Source: Acholeplasmataceae bacterium (GTDB lineage: Bacteria; Bacillota_I; Bacilli_A; Acholeplasmatales; Acholeplasmataceae). Taken from it: a stretch of 31,037 bases of DNA. Numbering within the stretch: position 1 is the first letter of the stretch; each line of letters starts with the position of its first letter. Location of the stretch: assembly GCA_028690555.1 (NCBI GenBank), contig JAQVBA010000006.1, positions 5,057 through 36,093 on the forward strand, in the 5' to 3' direction. Position numbers and translations under genes: made by a program. A model generated the notes under the pieces. It made no database searches. It was not told the origin of the DNA and saw only the letters and a list, made by a program, of their open reading frames with translations. Positions 17,175 to 25,662 of this stretch are shown here, one piece after another.

Positions 17175-19691
17175 CTATTTTTTTAAGATGGTTTGTAAAT
17201 GCTTTAACAACAACAATGCCTCAATGGGTGTTAATTGATCAATATTTAATCCTTCAATTTCTTCTAAAACTCTAAGATGATTCGGATCAATCACATGCGT
17301 TTGTTCTTTTTCATAGGCATCATAGTTAAATAAATCTAATGATATTTTCAATTCTTTTTTCTCTAAATGATGTAATATTTCTTGACTTCGCATAATAAGG
17401 CTCTTCGGAAGATGTGCAAGTGAAGCCACTTGAATTCCATAAGACTTATCGGTTGCTCCTTTTTCGACATGATGTAAAAAAATCATACGGTCTTTTTCTT
17501 CTTTCGCTTTCACAGATAAATTAGTGAGTCTCGATAAACTCATTTCAAGTTGTGTAAGTTCATGATAATGTGTCGAAAAGAACGTTTGACATTTGATCTT
17601 CTCATGAATATATTCAATCATCCCTTGAGCTAAAGCCATGCCGTCATAAGTTGCAGTCCCACGTCCAATTTCATCGAATAAAACCAAACTATTTGGAGTA
17701 GCCTTTGATAAAGCTTCATTGGATTCAACCATTTCTACCATAAAGGTTGATTTACCTCCACTTAAATCATCTGATGAACCAATCCGAGTAAAGATGGCAT
17801 CATATAGAGGTAACTCTGCAAGATCTGCAGGAACGAATGAACCGATTTGCGCCATATAAACAATGAGGGCATACATCCGCATATACGTCGATTTACCACT
17901 CATATTGGGACCCGTGATTAGAAAGATTTCTCCTTCATTCATGAAAACATCATTTTTAACAAACGTCGTAAAATGCTCAACGACGGGATGTCTTCCTTGC
18001 GTGACTTTAACCTGTTTTTTATCACTGAGTTTAGGTCTGACATATCGATATTTTTCACTCTTTAAACTCAAATTCAAATAAACATCAATACTTGCAATCT
18101 TTTTCGCAAGTTCTTGCAAAGAAAACATATCTTTTTTGACAATCTCTCTGATTTCACAAAAAAGTTCATATTCCCTTTGAATGCTTCGATCGAGCGCATG
18201 GAGAATATCATCTTCTTTAAGTTTTAATTCTGGTGTAATAAAACGTTCACTATTAGCTAATGTTTGTTTCCGATCATAGCCAAAGGATTCTTTCACTAAT
18301 TCAGCGTTTCCTTTAGAAACTTCAATATAATAACCAAAAACACGATTATAACCCACTCTTAAATTTTTAATCCCCGTTTTTTCTCGTTCTTGTTGTTCAA
18401 AATCCAATAACCAAGATTCTCCGGATGTTCCAATATGTCTTAATTCATCAAGCTTTTCATCATAACCTTCTTTAATCAAATTTCCTTCTTTTAAAGAAAT
18501 GGGAGGTTCTTCAAAAATCGCTTCATCTAAAAAATGATAGAGATGTTCATGACTATCAATCGTATCACTTAAATCTTTTAATATTAAACTTTCATATTGT
18601 AAAAGTGCTTCTTTTAACAAAGGAATTTGTGATAAAGAATGTTTTAACTGAATTAAATCTCTCGCATTCACGGTATCAAAACTGATTCGACCGACAATAC
18701 GATTTAAATCATAGATTTCTTTCAAAGATTGAATCAATACTTCTCTTGGACCAAAGGGCTTTAATGCATCAATATAATCATATCTTTGGTTTAATTGAAT
18801 CAGATCATTCATTGGGTTTAACATCATGTGCTTAAGCATTCTAGCACCCATTGCTGTTAAACACCCATCTAACCAATATAAAAGTGTCGTTTGTTTTTGG
18901 TCGACAAGCGATTCAGTGATTTCTAAACTTTTTTTAACGCGATAATCAACTTTCATCTGTTGGTTATGCATCACTACTTCAACTTGCATTAAATGATCAA
19001 TCGAATGTTTTTGTGTATTTTCAATATAATGCATCAAATGGCTCATCCCACGTTTCTGCTCCCGGTCCAAATGATCTAATGCTTTATGGTCACTGATGGT
19101 TATATCATCTGAAGTTGAGATCAAACGATCTAATGCCTTTAAATCTTCAATGAATCTTTCATCAAATCGCGAGTGAAGGACAACTTCGATAATTCCCAAG
19201 TCTTTAATTAAATAAAATGCTTCATGTTTTTCTAAACCATCGGTTAAAAATGCTTCACCTGTCGATAAATCAATCGATGAAACAATATATCCTTTTTCAG
19301 TTAATAAGACACTCGCAATAAAATTATGATGATTCTCATCTAATATGCCATCTTCTAAAACTGTCCCTGGAGTGATGATTTTAATCACTTTACGTTCAAC
19401 TAATCCTTTACCGGGTTCAGTCACTTGTTCTGCAATCGCAATTTTAAAACCTTTTTCAATCAATTTTTGGATATATGCTTTTGCTGCATGATAAGGAATA
19501 CCACACATGGGAACTTTTTCGCCAGCATCTCTCGAGGTTAAAGCAATTTCTAAGACTTTAGATGCCAAAATAGCATCATCAAAAAACATTTCATAGAAAT
19601 CACCTAATCGAAAAAAGACTATCGCATCTGCGTAGTCTTTCTTAATATCCAAATATTGTTGCATCATGGGTGTAAATCTTTTTTTATCCAT
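17175..19691 (-). CDS. mutS: DNA mismatch repair protein MutS
   Basis: An 838-residue MutS1. The mismatch-reading Phe-x-Glu is in FFRLGDFYEMFFDDA near the N-terminus. The ATPase has GPNMSGKSTYMR (Walker A), FDEIGRGTATYDGMALA (Walker B) and FSTHYHEL. The C-terminus ends in the usual helical region. The start has GAGGT 7 bases upstream. It lies 18 bases after the unknown membrane-protein gene and shares its promoter. Complete mutS-mutL is unlike Mycoplasma, which generally lack these genes. Confidence 0.97.
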   Translation of the reverse strand: MDKKRFTPMMQQYLDIKKDYADAIVFFRLGDFYEMFFDDAILASKVLEIALTSRDAGEKVPMCGIPYHAAKAYIQKLIEKGFKIAIAEQVTEPGKGLVERKVIKIITPGTVLEDGILDENHHNFIASVLLTEKGYIVSSIDLSTGEAFLTDGLEKHEAFYLIKDLGIIEVVLHSRFDERFIEDLKALDRLISTSDDITISDHKALDHLDREQKRGMSHLMHYIENTQKHSIDHLMQVEVVMHNQQMKVDYRVKKSLEITESLVDQKQTTLLYWLDGCLTAMGARMLKHMMLNPMNDLIQLNQRYDYIDALKPFGPREVLIQSLKEIYDLNRIVGRISFDTVNARDLIQLKHSLSQIPLLKEALLQYESLILKDLSDTIDSHEHLYHFLDEAIFEEPPISLKEGNLIKEGYDEKLDELRHIGTSGESWLLDFEQQEREKTGIKNLRVGYNRVFGYYIEVSKGNAELVKESFGYDRKQTLANSERFITPELKLKEDDILHALDRSIQREYELFCEIREIVKKDMFSLQELAKKIASIDVYLNLSLKSEKYRYVRPKLSDKKQVKVTQGRHPVVEHFTTFVKNDVFMNEGEIFLITGPNMSGKSTYMRMYALIVYMAQIGSFVPADLAELPLYDAIFTRIGSSDDLSGGKSTFMVEMVESNEALSKATPNSLVLFDEIGRGTATYDGMALAQGMIEYIHEKIKCQTFFSTHYHELTQLEMSLSRLTNLSVKAKEEKDRMIFLHHVEKGATDKSYGIQVASLAHLPKSLIMRSQEILHHLEKKELKISLDLFNYDAYEKEQTHVIDPNHLRVLEEIEGLNIDQLTPIEALLLLKHLQTILKK

Positions 19692-19709
19692 AAGGATACC
19701 TCTAATTCT

Positions 19710-21179
19710 TTAATTACCTAAAGTGCCAATTAAATTGTGATAATAATCCAAAATACCGATGTCACCAATTTCAATTCGATTAAGCCATCTTTGATGAGCA
19801 GGTAAAAAACCTGGAGCAAAATAGGTGATAATGCCATAAATCAAATAGATTAAAACAAGACTTAGAAGTCCAACAATAACCCATAAAATGATTTTTTTCG
19901 TTTTGCTCATGGGTTGTTTTTCGCCTTTTTCTTTCTTAGGCTTTGCTTCCTTTTTTTCCTTTTTTTGACTTGTTTCTTCTTCCATCATCTTTTTTTCTTC
20001 AAGTGATTCTTCTTTGATGGCTTTCTTTAATGATTTTGAGCTACCATAAAATTCAGCAGCATTGATAATGAGTGCGTCTTTTTCTTCAAATTCAACGGCT
20101 TTTTTTGGTTCAACAACGACCTCTTCTTTAATTTCTTGTTTTTTCACCGTTTCCGCAAGAGCTTCCACAGATTGACGTAATAGTTTTACTTCACGAATCA
20201 GTTCAGTTAAGTCGACAGATTGTTGAACATACTGAACATCAGGGCGTTGTGGTCTATAAAGATCTTGTTTATGCTCTGGTACTTGTTTAGAAACTTTCTC
20301 TTCATCAGCAAGCATATCCATTTCTTTCTCATAAACTTCTTTAGACTCGGGTGTGTAATAAGATTCTTTCGTTTCTTTCGCATTCGATAAAACATATTCG
20401 ATAATTTCTTCTTTTTTAAGTTCCGTTGATGCTTTAATGTCATGATCAATCGCAAATCGTTGCATTAAAATAACAGACATTTTTTTAATTTGCTTTTCAA
20501 GGTCTTCCGTATATTCTTTACGTTCTTTTAATTCTTCTATAATAATATCAGCCAATTCATTTTTCTTAAGTCTTCTTGGCACATCCACATCATATTTTAA
20601 ACCAAAATCACGAACTTCACCGAGTGTAGAACTCTTAAAAAGAACGGGTCGGATTCTCTCTGGTGACAGACCATCAATTTTGCCTGGAGCATCAAAAAAT
20701 AAATATTTAATATCGCGGTTATAAGTTTTTAAATCAGGAAGTTCTAGTCCAACACTTCTTACTTGCGATAAACTCATATCATATAAATGTTTAAAATCTA
20801 AGGGTGTTACTTTTTTATCGAGCATATAGCCAAATAACTCGACCCATAAATCTTCGAGGTAGTATTTAAATAGTTCCATATCCTCATAGAAAATGAGTAA
20901 ATTTTCAAGTTGAGTTTCTGTGAATTCTGCAAACCAAGATAACCGATAATTAAGTTCATCAGCTAATGTTAAACGTGATTTTCTTGTTTCAGCAACTCTT
21001 TCTCTAAGAAGTTCTCTTAACACATAAATTCTAAGATCTCTTGGAATTGTCAATCCAATTCCAGTAAAAAACTTATTAACCGAATCCGCCGGTAAATAAA
21101 TAATCGTCTTTAATAAATCGTCGACTCTAAATTCTTTATTTCCAACAAAGACTTTGCTCTCACGTGTAACTCTTGGCAT
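19710..21179 (-). CDS. Unknown membrane-anchored protein with SAP/Rho_N-like segments
   Basis: A 489-residue protein of no family I recognise. Residues 1-145 are helical. Two short segments resemble the SAP/Rho_N helix-turn fold of nucleic-acid-binding proteins: TLGEVRDFGLKYD... with LKKNELADIIIEEL (about 185-218), and LMQRFAIDHDIKAS... with LKKEEIIEYVLSNA (about 238-268). A predicted coiled coil (about 322-347) and a very charged K/E tract (383-423) follow. One membrane helix (about 430-453, KKIILWVIVGLLSLVLIYLI) and a 36-residue tail with PAHQRWLNRIEIGD close the protein. With no signal peptide, the large N-terminal part should be cytoplasmic. I start at 21179: GGAGG lies 8 bases upstream, and the longer start at 21194 overlaps it. 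It is first in the mutS-mutL-miaA-aroK-aroQ unit. Confidence 0.8.
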   Translation of the reverse strand: MPRVTRESKVFVGNKEFRVDDLLKTIIYLPADSVNKFFTGIGLTIPRDLRIYVLRELLRERVAETRKSRLTLADELNYRLSWFAEFTETQLENLLIFYEDMELFKYYLEDLWVELFGYMLDKKVTPLDFKHLYDMSLSQVRSVGLELPDLKTYNRDIKYLFFDAPGKIDGLSPERIRPVLFKSSTLGEVRDFGLKYDVDVPRRLKKNELADIIIEELKERKEYTEDLEKQIKKMSVILMQRFAIDHDIKASTELKKEEIIEYVLSNAKETKESYYTPESKEVYEKEMDMLADEEKVSKQVPEHKQDLYRPQRPDVQYVQQSVDLTELIREVKLLRQSVEALAETVKKQEIKEEVVVEPKKAVEFEEKDALIINAAEFYGSSKSLKKAIKEESLEEKKMMEEETSQKKEKKEAKPKKEKGEKQPMSKTKKIILWVIVGLLSLVLIYLIYGIITYFAPGFLPAHQRWLNRIEIGDIGILDYYHNLIGTLGN

Positions 21180-21211
21180 AAAAATAACCTCCATAGTAAC
21201 CCTTTGTATTT

Positions 21212-21240
21212 ATAATACAATGAAATGGCTTAATTATCAA
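21212..21240 (-). promoter_or_regulatory. SigA-type promoter of the mutS-mutL operon
   Basis: On the minus strand, TTGATA (21235-21240), a 17-base spacer and TATTAT (21212-21217). It is 32 bases before the ATG of the membrane-anchored protein and directly after the ymcA terminator. Confidence 0.8.
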
Positions 21241-21261
21241 GTTGTATAAATCTTTAGCAAC

Positions 21262-21283
21262 AAAAAAAGGCTTTATTAGCCTT
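21262..21283 (-). terminator. Intrinsic terminator of ymcA
   Basis: The minus-strand stem AAGGCT/AGCCTT with a 5-base loop runs into seven T. It overlaps the ymcA stop codon. Confidence 0.85.
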
Positions 21284-21614
21284 ATTTTTCAAAATCGATT
21301 TCAATACCTTCTTGAATAATATCTTGAATGGATTGCATCATGTCGTTGATATCGCTTTGTAAAGCCAAATACTCTGACATCAAAGGAAACTCTTCAATTT
21401 CTTGATAAAGCGTATCAAACTTTTCTTGAAATGCAATGACTGCTTCGGTCTTTCCAATTTCTTTTGCATTTACAAGTTGTTTTTGAATTGCTTTAAGCTT
21501 TTGAATTTTCTCTTTGATCTCTTGATGCTCATTGATAATCTTTTCTATTTTTTTATATCGAATAATGGTTTCATTCTCTTTCACCATTTGAATGAGTTTA
21601 TCTTTTTCGCTCAT
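21282..21614 (-). CDS. ymcA: YlbF/YmcA-family protein, RicA-like
   Basis: A 110-residue, almost wholly helical protein of the YlbF/YmcA (com_ylbF) type: EKIINEHQEIKEKIQKLKAIQKQLVNA, then FQEKFDTLYQEIEEFPLMSEYLALQSDINDMMQSIQDII. Its place directly after miaB matches ymcA (ricA) in Bacillus, where it joins YlbF and YaaT to steer RNase Y cleavage. The copy is shorter than Bacillus YmcA and contains no cysteine at all, so it could not supply the iron-sulphur ligand described for that complex. The start overlaps the miaB stop (ATGA). The family is clear; the RicA assignment rests on gene order. Confidence 0.8.
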   Translation of the reverse strand: MSEKDKLIQMVKENETIIRYKKIEKIINEHQEIKEKIQKLKAIQKQLVNAKEIGKTEAVIAFQEKFDTLYQEIEEFPLMSEYLALQSDINDMMQSIQDIIQEGIEIDFEK

Positions 21615-23050
21615 ATGGCTTCACCGAGTAAAAACCAAGTTTTAGCTTCCGTGATTTTAACATTGACAATTGAGCCGATCAGCTTTTTATCACCTTTAAA
21701 ATTCACGAGTTTATTATGTGCGGTATAACCAGCTAAAATATTTTCATCGTGCTTTGATACACCATCCACTAAGACAGATACAGTTTGATTTAAGAACCGT
21801 TGATTACCTCTTAAATAGCCTTCATTAATGACTTCATTTAAACGATATAGGCGATCCTTTTTTTCTTCTTCAGGTGTCAAATCTTCAAATGATGCTGCTG
21901 GAGTTCCTTCTCTTTTTGAAAATACAAATGTGAATGCACCTTCAAAATCTGCTTGTTCAACAAGATCCATCGTTTCTAAAAAGTCTTCTTCAGTTTCTCC
22001 AGGAAATCCAACAATAATATCGGTGGTCACTGAAATTCCAGGAACATTTTCTTTAAGTTCTTTCAGTTTTTCTAAATAGGATTCTTTCGTATAATGACGA
22101 TTCATCTTTTTCAACACACGGTTCGATCCAGATTGTACGGGTAAATGGAAAAATGGCATAATATGTTTCCCATCACGCATGGCATGCATCGTCTTCAAAT
22201 CAAGGTCATGAGGATGACTCGTCGTAAATCTAATACGGTCAATACCAATTTCGTCTAAATCTCTTAATAAATCCCCAAATGTGTAATCTATATCTTTAAA
22301 ATCTTTACCATATGCATTTACGTTTTGCCCTAATAACGTAATTTCTTTATAGCCTTGTTCTTTTAATTCCATAACTTCTTTAATAATTTCATCTTGATGT
22401 CTAGAACGCTCTTTACCTCGTGTATATGGAACAATACAATATGTACAAAACTCATCACATCCGAACATAATGTTAACCCAAGCTTTATATGTATGATTTC
22501 TTACTTTCGGTAAGTTCTCAACAATATTTCCTTCTTGAGAATATACTTCAATGACACGTTCTTTACTGAACATGGCAGCTTCAATATATTCTGGAAGCTT
22601 ATAAATGTTATGGGTTCCAAACACTAAATCAACATGTTGATATGTCTTAAGCACGCGCTCAACGACATACTCTTCTTGTGGCATACATCCAGCCAAACCT
22701 AAAATGAGGTTAGGATTTCTTCGTTTAAAAGCTTTTAAGCGTCCTAATTCTCCCCAAATTCGATTTTCAGCATTTTCACGAATCGCACATGTATTTAAAA
22801 TGATGACATCACTTTCTTCTTCCGTGTCAGCTTTTGTAAATCCCATTTTTTCTAATATGCCTGCCATGATTTCGCTATCCGCTTCATTTCCTTGGCATCC
22901 ATATGTATGAATTTGATATGTTTTAAGATAGCCAATATTTTCAAGGCTTTCTTTAAGTTCAAACTGTAGTTCATGCACATCCGATTTATGACGTTTCCGT
23001 GCATCTTTTAAGTTGGGTTTAAAATATTTATCGATATCTATATTGCTCAT
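21611..23050 (-). CDS. miaB: tRNA-2-methylthio-N6-dimethylallyladenosine synthase
   Basis: A 479-residue radical-SAM methylthiotransferase that adds the methylthio group to the i6A37 made by MiaA. The N-terminal UPF0004 domain keeps TYGCQGNEAD, LNTCAIRENAE and GLAGCMPQ, whose cysteines bind the auxiliary cluster. The radical-SAM motif is CDEFCTYCIVPYTRG (C-x3-C-x2-C). A TRAM domain closes the protein. I start at ATG 23050, which has AGGTGA 4 bases upstream. A longer frame from 23104 would begin inside the end of ymdB and across its terminator. A TATAAT at 23067-23072 may give it separate transcription. Confidence 0.95.
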   Translation of the reverse strand: MSNIDIDKYFKPNLKDARKRHKSDVHELQFELKESLENIGYLKTYQIHTYGCQGNEADSEIMAGILEKMGFTKADTEEESDVIILNTCAIRENAENRIWGELGRLKAFKRRNPNLILGLAGCMPQEEYVVERVLKTYQHVDLVFGTHNIYKLPEYIEAAMFSKERVIEVYSQEGNIVENLPKVRNHTYKAWVNIMFGCDEFCTYCIVPYTRGKERSRHQDEIIKEVMELKEQGYKEITLLGQNVNAYGKDFKDIDYTFGDLLRDLDEIGIDRIRFTTSHPHDLDLKTMHAMRDGKHIMPFFHLPVQSGSNRVLKKMNRHYTKESYLEKLKELKENVPGISVTTDIIVGFPGETEEDFLETMDLVEQADFEGAFTFVFSKREGTPAASFEDLTPEEEKKDRLYRLNEVINEGYLRGNQRFLNQTVSVLVDGVSKHDENILAGYTAHNKLVNFKGDKKLIGSIVNVKITEAKTWFLLGEAI

Positions 23051-23066
23051 AAAATCACCTGCAGTT

Positions 23067-23072
23067 ATTATA
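23067..23072 (-). promoter_or_regulatory. Possible -10 box of miaB
   Basis: A perfect TATAAT on the minus strand between the ymdB terminator and the miaB ATG. No recognisable -35 is at the right distance, so strength is uncertain. Confidence 0.4.
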
Positions 23073-23076
23073 CAAG

Positions 23077-23101
23077 AAAAAACAGTATTTTTATACTGTT
23101 T
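23077..23101 (-). terminator. Intrinsic terminator of ymdB
   Basis: A 9-base-pair stem AAACAGTAT/ATACTGTTT with an AAAA loop on the minus strand, followed by TTTTTT. It includes the ymdB stop codon. Confidence 0.85.
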
Positions 23102-23852
23102 CACTTTCCATATGTATTCTTTCTATTTTCTTATGGATAAAATCCATGAATACGGCGTTTAATTGGACAGCGCCGACTTCTACTTCATTCGGTGTTGAGA
23201 ACCCGTTTAAAAACCGATCAAGCACGATGTGTTTTTTCACACCAATCACACCATTTAATGGACCTGTCATTCCAACATCTGTAATATAGAGTGTACCATT
23301 CGGTAAGGCTCTTTCATCTGCAGTAGGAATATGCGTGTGTGTTCCAACAATTGCTGTTGCTTTACCATCTAAATAATGACCGAGTGCAACCTTTTCAGAA
23401 GTAGCTTCCGCATGAATGTCAATTAAGGAATAATCCGCTTTCACTCGATCTAATGCTTCTTCAATCGTAACAAACGGACATAAGAGATTTGCATTCATAA
23501 ATGTGCGTCCTAAAGCATTAATAATTTGTAATTTTTTACCATTGTAATTAATGACTAAAGATCCAGTGCCAGGCGCTTGTCTAAAATTGATCGGACGGAC
23601 AACATTTGATTCATCGATAAAGTCAAAAAGTTCGCGATTACCCCATACCCAATTTCCCATCGTGATAGCTGAAACTCCACATTCCATCAGTTCTTTATAA
23701 ATCTTTTGATTAATGCCTCTTCCTGAAGATGCATTTTCAGCGTTTACAATAATCACATTGGGCTTATAATTCAGTTTTAAATAAGGCAAACTCTTCTTTA
23801 ACATATCTAGTCCAACTTGACCATAAATGTCACCGACAAATAATACTTTCAT
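23091..23852 (-). CDS. ymdB: YmdB-family metallophosphoesterase
   Basis: A 253-residue protein of the YmdB family (TIGR00282). Metal-site motifs are VGDIYGQVG (D8), NAENASSGRGI, TMGNWVWGNRE with the conserved asparagine, DIHAEATSEK, and VGTHTHIPTAD. Members hydrolyse 2',3'-cyclic nucleotides, and in Bacillus YmdB controls biofilm-related expression. It lies between rny and miaB as in Bacillus. The ATG has GAGGG upstream. The gene is flanked by terminator hairpins on both sides, so its dose may be set separately from rny. Confidence 0.95.
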   Translation of the reverse strand: MKVLFVGDIYGQVGLDMLKKSLPYLKLNYKPNVIIVNAENASSGRGINQKIYKELMECGVSAITMGNWVWGNRELFDFIDESNVVRPINFRQAPGTGSLVINYNGKKLQIINALGRTFMNANLLCPFVTIEEALDRVKADYSLIDIHAEATSEKVALGHYLDGKATAIVGTHTHIPTADERALPNGTLYITDVGMTGPLNGVIGVKKHIVLDRFLNGFSTPNEVEVGAVQLNAVFMDFIHKKIERIHMESETV

Positions 23853-23873
23853 CCTTTATCCCTCACTTCTAAC

Positions 23874-23894
23874 AAAAAGAGGCCAGAGCCTCTT
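23874..23894 (-). terminator. Hairpin after rny, probable partial terminator
   Basis: A minus-strand stem AAGAGGC/GCCTCTT with a 4-base loop and only five T, starting in the rny stop codon and ending about 20 bases before ymdB. With no obvious ymdB promoter, some read-through is likely. Confidence 0.65.
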
Positions 23895-25467
23895 ATTTTG
23901 CAATATCTGTGGCACGTGTTTCACGAATGACCGTCACCTTGATTGTGCCAGGGTACGTCATTTTTTCTTCGATTTGTTCTTTGATTTCACGCGCAACTTT
24001 GAATGTTGATAAATCATCGATTTGATCTGCTTTTACAATCACGCGGATTTCGCGTCCTGCTTGAATCGCAAACGATTTTTCAACTCCAGGAATTTCATTT
24101 GAAATCGTTTCGAGTTGTTCAAGTCGTTTAATGTAATTTTCCATCGATTCGCTTCTTGCTCCTGGGCGTGCGGCTGATAATGCATCCGCTGCAGCGACTA
24201 AGACCGCAATAATACTTTCTGCATCTTTATCACCATGGTGTGAAGCAATCGCATCAACAACTTCTTTTGGTTCTTTATAGCGATTAACAAGGTTGACCCC
24301 AATTTCAACATGGCCACCTTCAATTTCATGGTCAACGGCTTTCCCGATGTCATGAAGTAATCCTGCACGTCGTGCTAACATTTCATCTTCACCGATTTCA
24401 GCAGCAAGTTTGCCCGCTAAGAAAGCAGTTTCGATCGAATGCTTTAATACGTTTTGTCCATAGCTCGTTCTAAAGCTTAGACGACCTAATAATTTCACTA
24501 AATCTGGATGAATACGACCAATACCCACGGTAAAGACTGCATCTTCACCCGCTTCACGGATGAACATATCAACTTCTACACGTGCTTTTTCTACAACTTC
24601 TTCAATACGTCCTGGATGAATTCTTCCATCCGAAACGAGTGTAGTTAATGCCCGTTTTGCAATTTCTCTTCTCACGGGATCAAATCCACTAAGAACGACT
24701 GCTTCAGGTGTATCATCGATGATTAGGTCAACACCGGTTAATGCTTCTATGGTGCGAATATTACGTCCTTCTCTACCAATGATTCTTCCCTTCATGTCAT
24801 CGTTTGGCAAATCGACAACTGAGACTGTTCTTTCTGTTGTAGTTTCACTTGCATATTTTTGAATCGCAAGTGCTAACAGCTGTTTGGAGCGGTTTTGTAC
24901 TTCGTTTTTAGCTCTTTCTTCTTCATCGCGAATATAGGTTGCGATTTCATCCGAAAGGTTTTCTCTTACTCTAGTCATGATGATACCACGGGCTTCATCA
25001 ATCGATAAGCCGGATATTTCCATCAATTTTTCTTCTTGTTGTTTCAATACTTCTTCCGCTTTGCTATTTAATTGTTCAAGTTGTTCTTTCTTTTCATCGA
25101 GTTTTTCTTCACGTAGTGCTAACGTCTCTTCACGTTTATCTAAGTGAATTGCCCGACGATTTAAAGTTTCTTCGCGTTGTGAAACCTTATTTTCAAGGTT
25201 CACGACGACCTGTCTGCGTTCACGCAGATCATTGTCAAAATCCTTGCGTAATGCAAATATTTCTTGTTTCGCCTCTAAAACGCTTTCTCTTTTGTGCTTT
25301 TCAGCTTCTTTTTTACCGTCTTCAACAATTTTTTCAGCGATTGCTCGACTTGCTTTTAAATTCTTCTCGTGATGCCAAACACGAACAAAATATCCTATAG
25401 CAAAGCCAACAATAGCTAGCAAAACGGAGATGGATGCTTCAACAACACCGAATGCTAATAAAAACAT
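23893..25467 (-). CDS. rny: Ribonuclease Y
   Basis: A 524-residue membrane-bound endoribonuclease that starts decay of many mRNAs. It has an N-terminal membrane helix (about 8-29, [18 protein letters not shown]), a long charged coiled coil (about 35-170), a KH domain ([29 protein letters not shown], about 225-290) and an HD domain with [21 protein letters not shown] followed by [10 protein letters not shown]. Length and order match the family. The ATG at 25467 has GGAGG upstream. It has a consensus promoter and a leader of about 65 bases containing a small inverted repeat. The presence of ymcA nearby fits a regulated RNase Y. Confidence 0.97.
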   Translation of the reverse strand: MFLLAFGVVEASISVLLAIVGFAIGYFVRVWHHEKNLKASRAIAEKIVEDGKKEAEKHKRESVLEAKQEIFALRKDFDNDLRERRQVVVNLENKVSQREETLNRRAIHLDKREETLALREEKLDEKKEQLEQLNSKAEEVLKQQEEKLMEISGLSIDEARGIIMTRVRENLSDEIATYIRDEEERAKNEVQNRSKQLLALAIQKYASETTTERTVSVVDLPNDDMKGRIIGREGRNIRTIEALTGVDLIIDDTPEAVVLSGFDPVRREIAKRALTTLVSDGRIHPGRIEEVVEKARVEVDMFIREAGEDAVFTVGIGRIHPDLVKLLGRLSFRTSYGQNVLKHSIETAFLAGKLAAEIGEDEMLARRAGLLHDIGKAVDHEIEGGHVEIGVNLVNRYKEPKEVVDAIASHHGDKDAESIIAVLVAAADALSAARPGARSESMENYIKRLEQLETISNEIPGVEKSFAIQAGREIRVIVKADQIDDLSTFKVAREIKEQIEEKMTYPGTIKVTVIRETRATDIAK

Positions 25468-25494
25468 TCTGACACCTCCATTTATTTATTTTTA

Positions 25495-25518
25495 ACAATA
25501 TTGATTAATTCATATTGT
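25495..25518 (-). repeat. Inverted repeat in the rny leader
   Basis: A perfect 7-base arm pair ACAATAT/ATATTGT separated by 10 bases, inside the probable rny 5' untranslated region. ACAATAT occurs again at about 25578-25584. The stem is A/T-rich and weak; function is unknown. Confidence 0.4.
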
Positions 25519-25539
25519 CTGATACATCATGTCTATATT

Positions 25540-25569
25540 ATTATACCTTATTTTTTGAGTTCAAGTCAA
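25540..25569 (-). promoter_or_regulatory. SigA-type promoter of rny
   Basis: On the minus strand, TTGACT (25564-25569), an 18-base spacer and TATAAT (25540-25545). Confidence 0.75.
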
Positions 25570-25619
25570 TGAAGAAGACAATATGTTTTCTTCACACTTT
25601 TCTTTTTTCAAATTTTGTG

Positions 25620-25625
25620 TATAAT
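25620..25625 (+). promoter_or_regulatory. -10 box of the small membrane-protein gene
   Basis: A perfect TATAAT 37 bases before the ATG at 25663. The -35 position is T-rich and poor. It lies back to back with the rny promoter. Confidence 0.5.
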
Positions 25626-25662
25626 GGTTATGAGAAACGAAGAAAATGGAGCAACTAGACTT

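Noticed and set aside
24000..25400. Long open frames on the plus strand opposite rny, miaB, efp, der and others
   Set aside because: They lie within strongly conserved genes, lack ribosome sites and show no recognisable protein; they follow from the codon pattern of the real gene.
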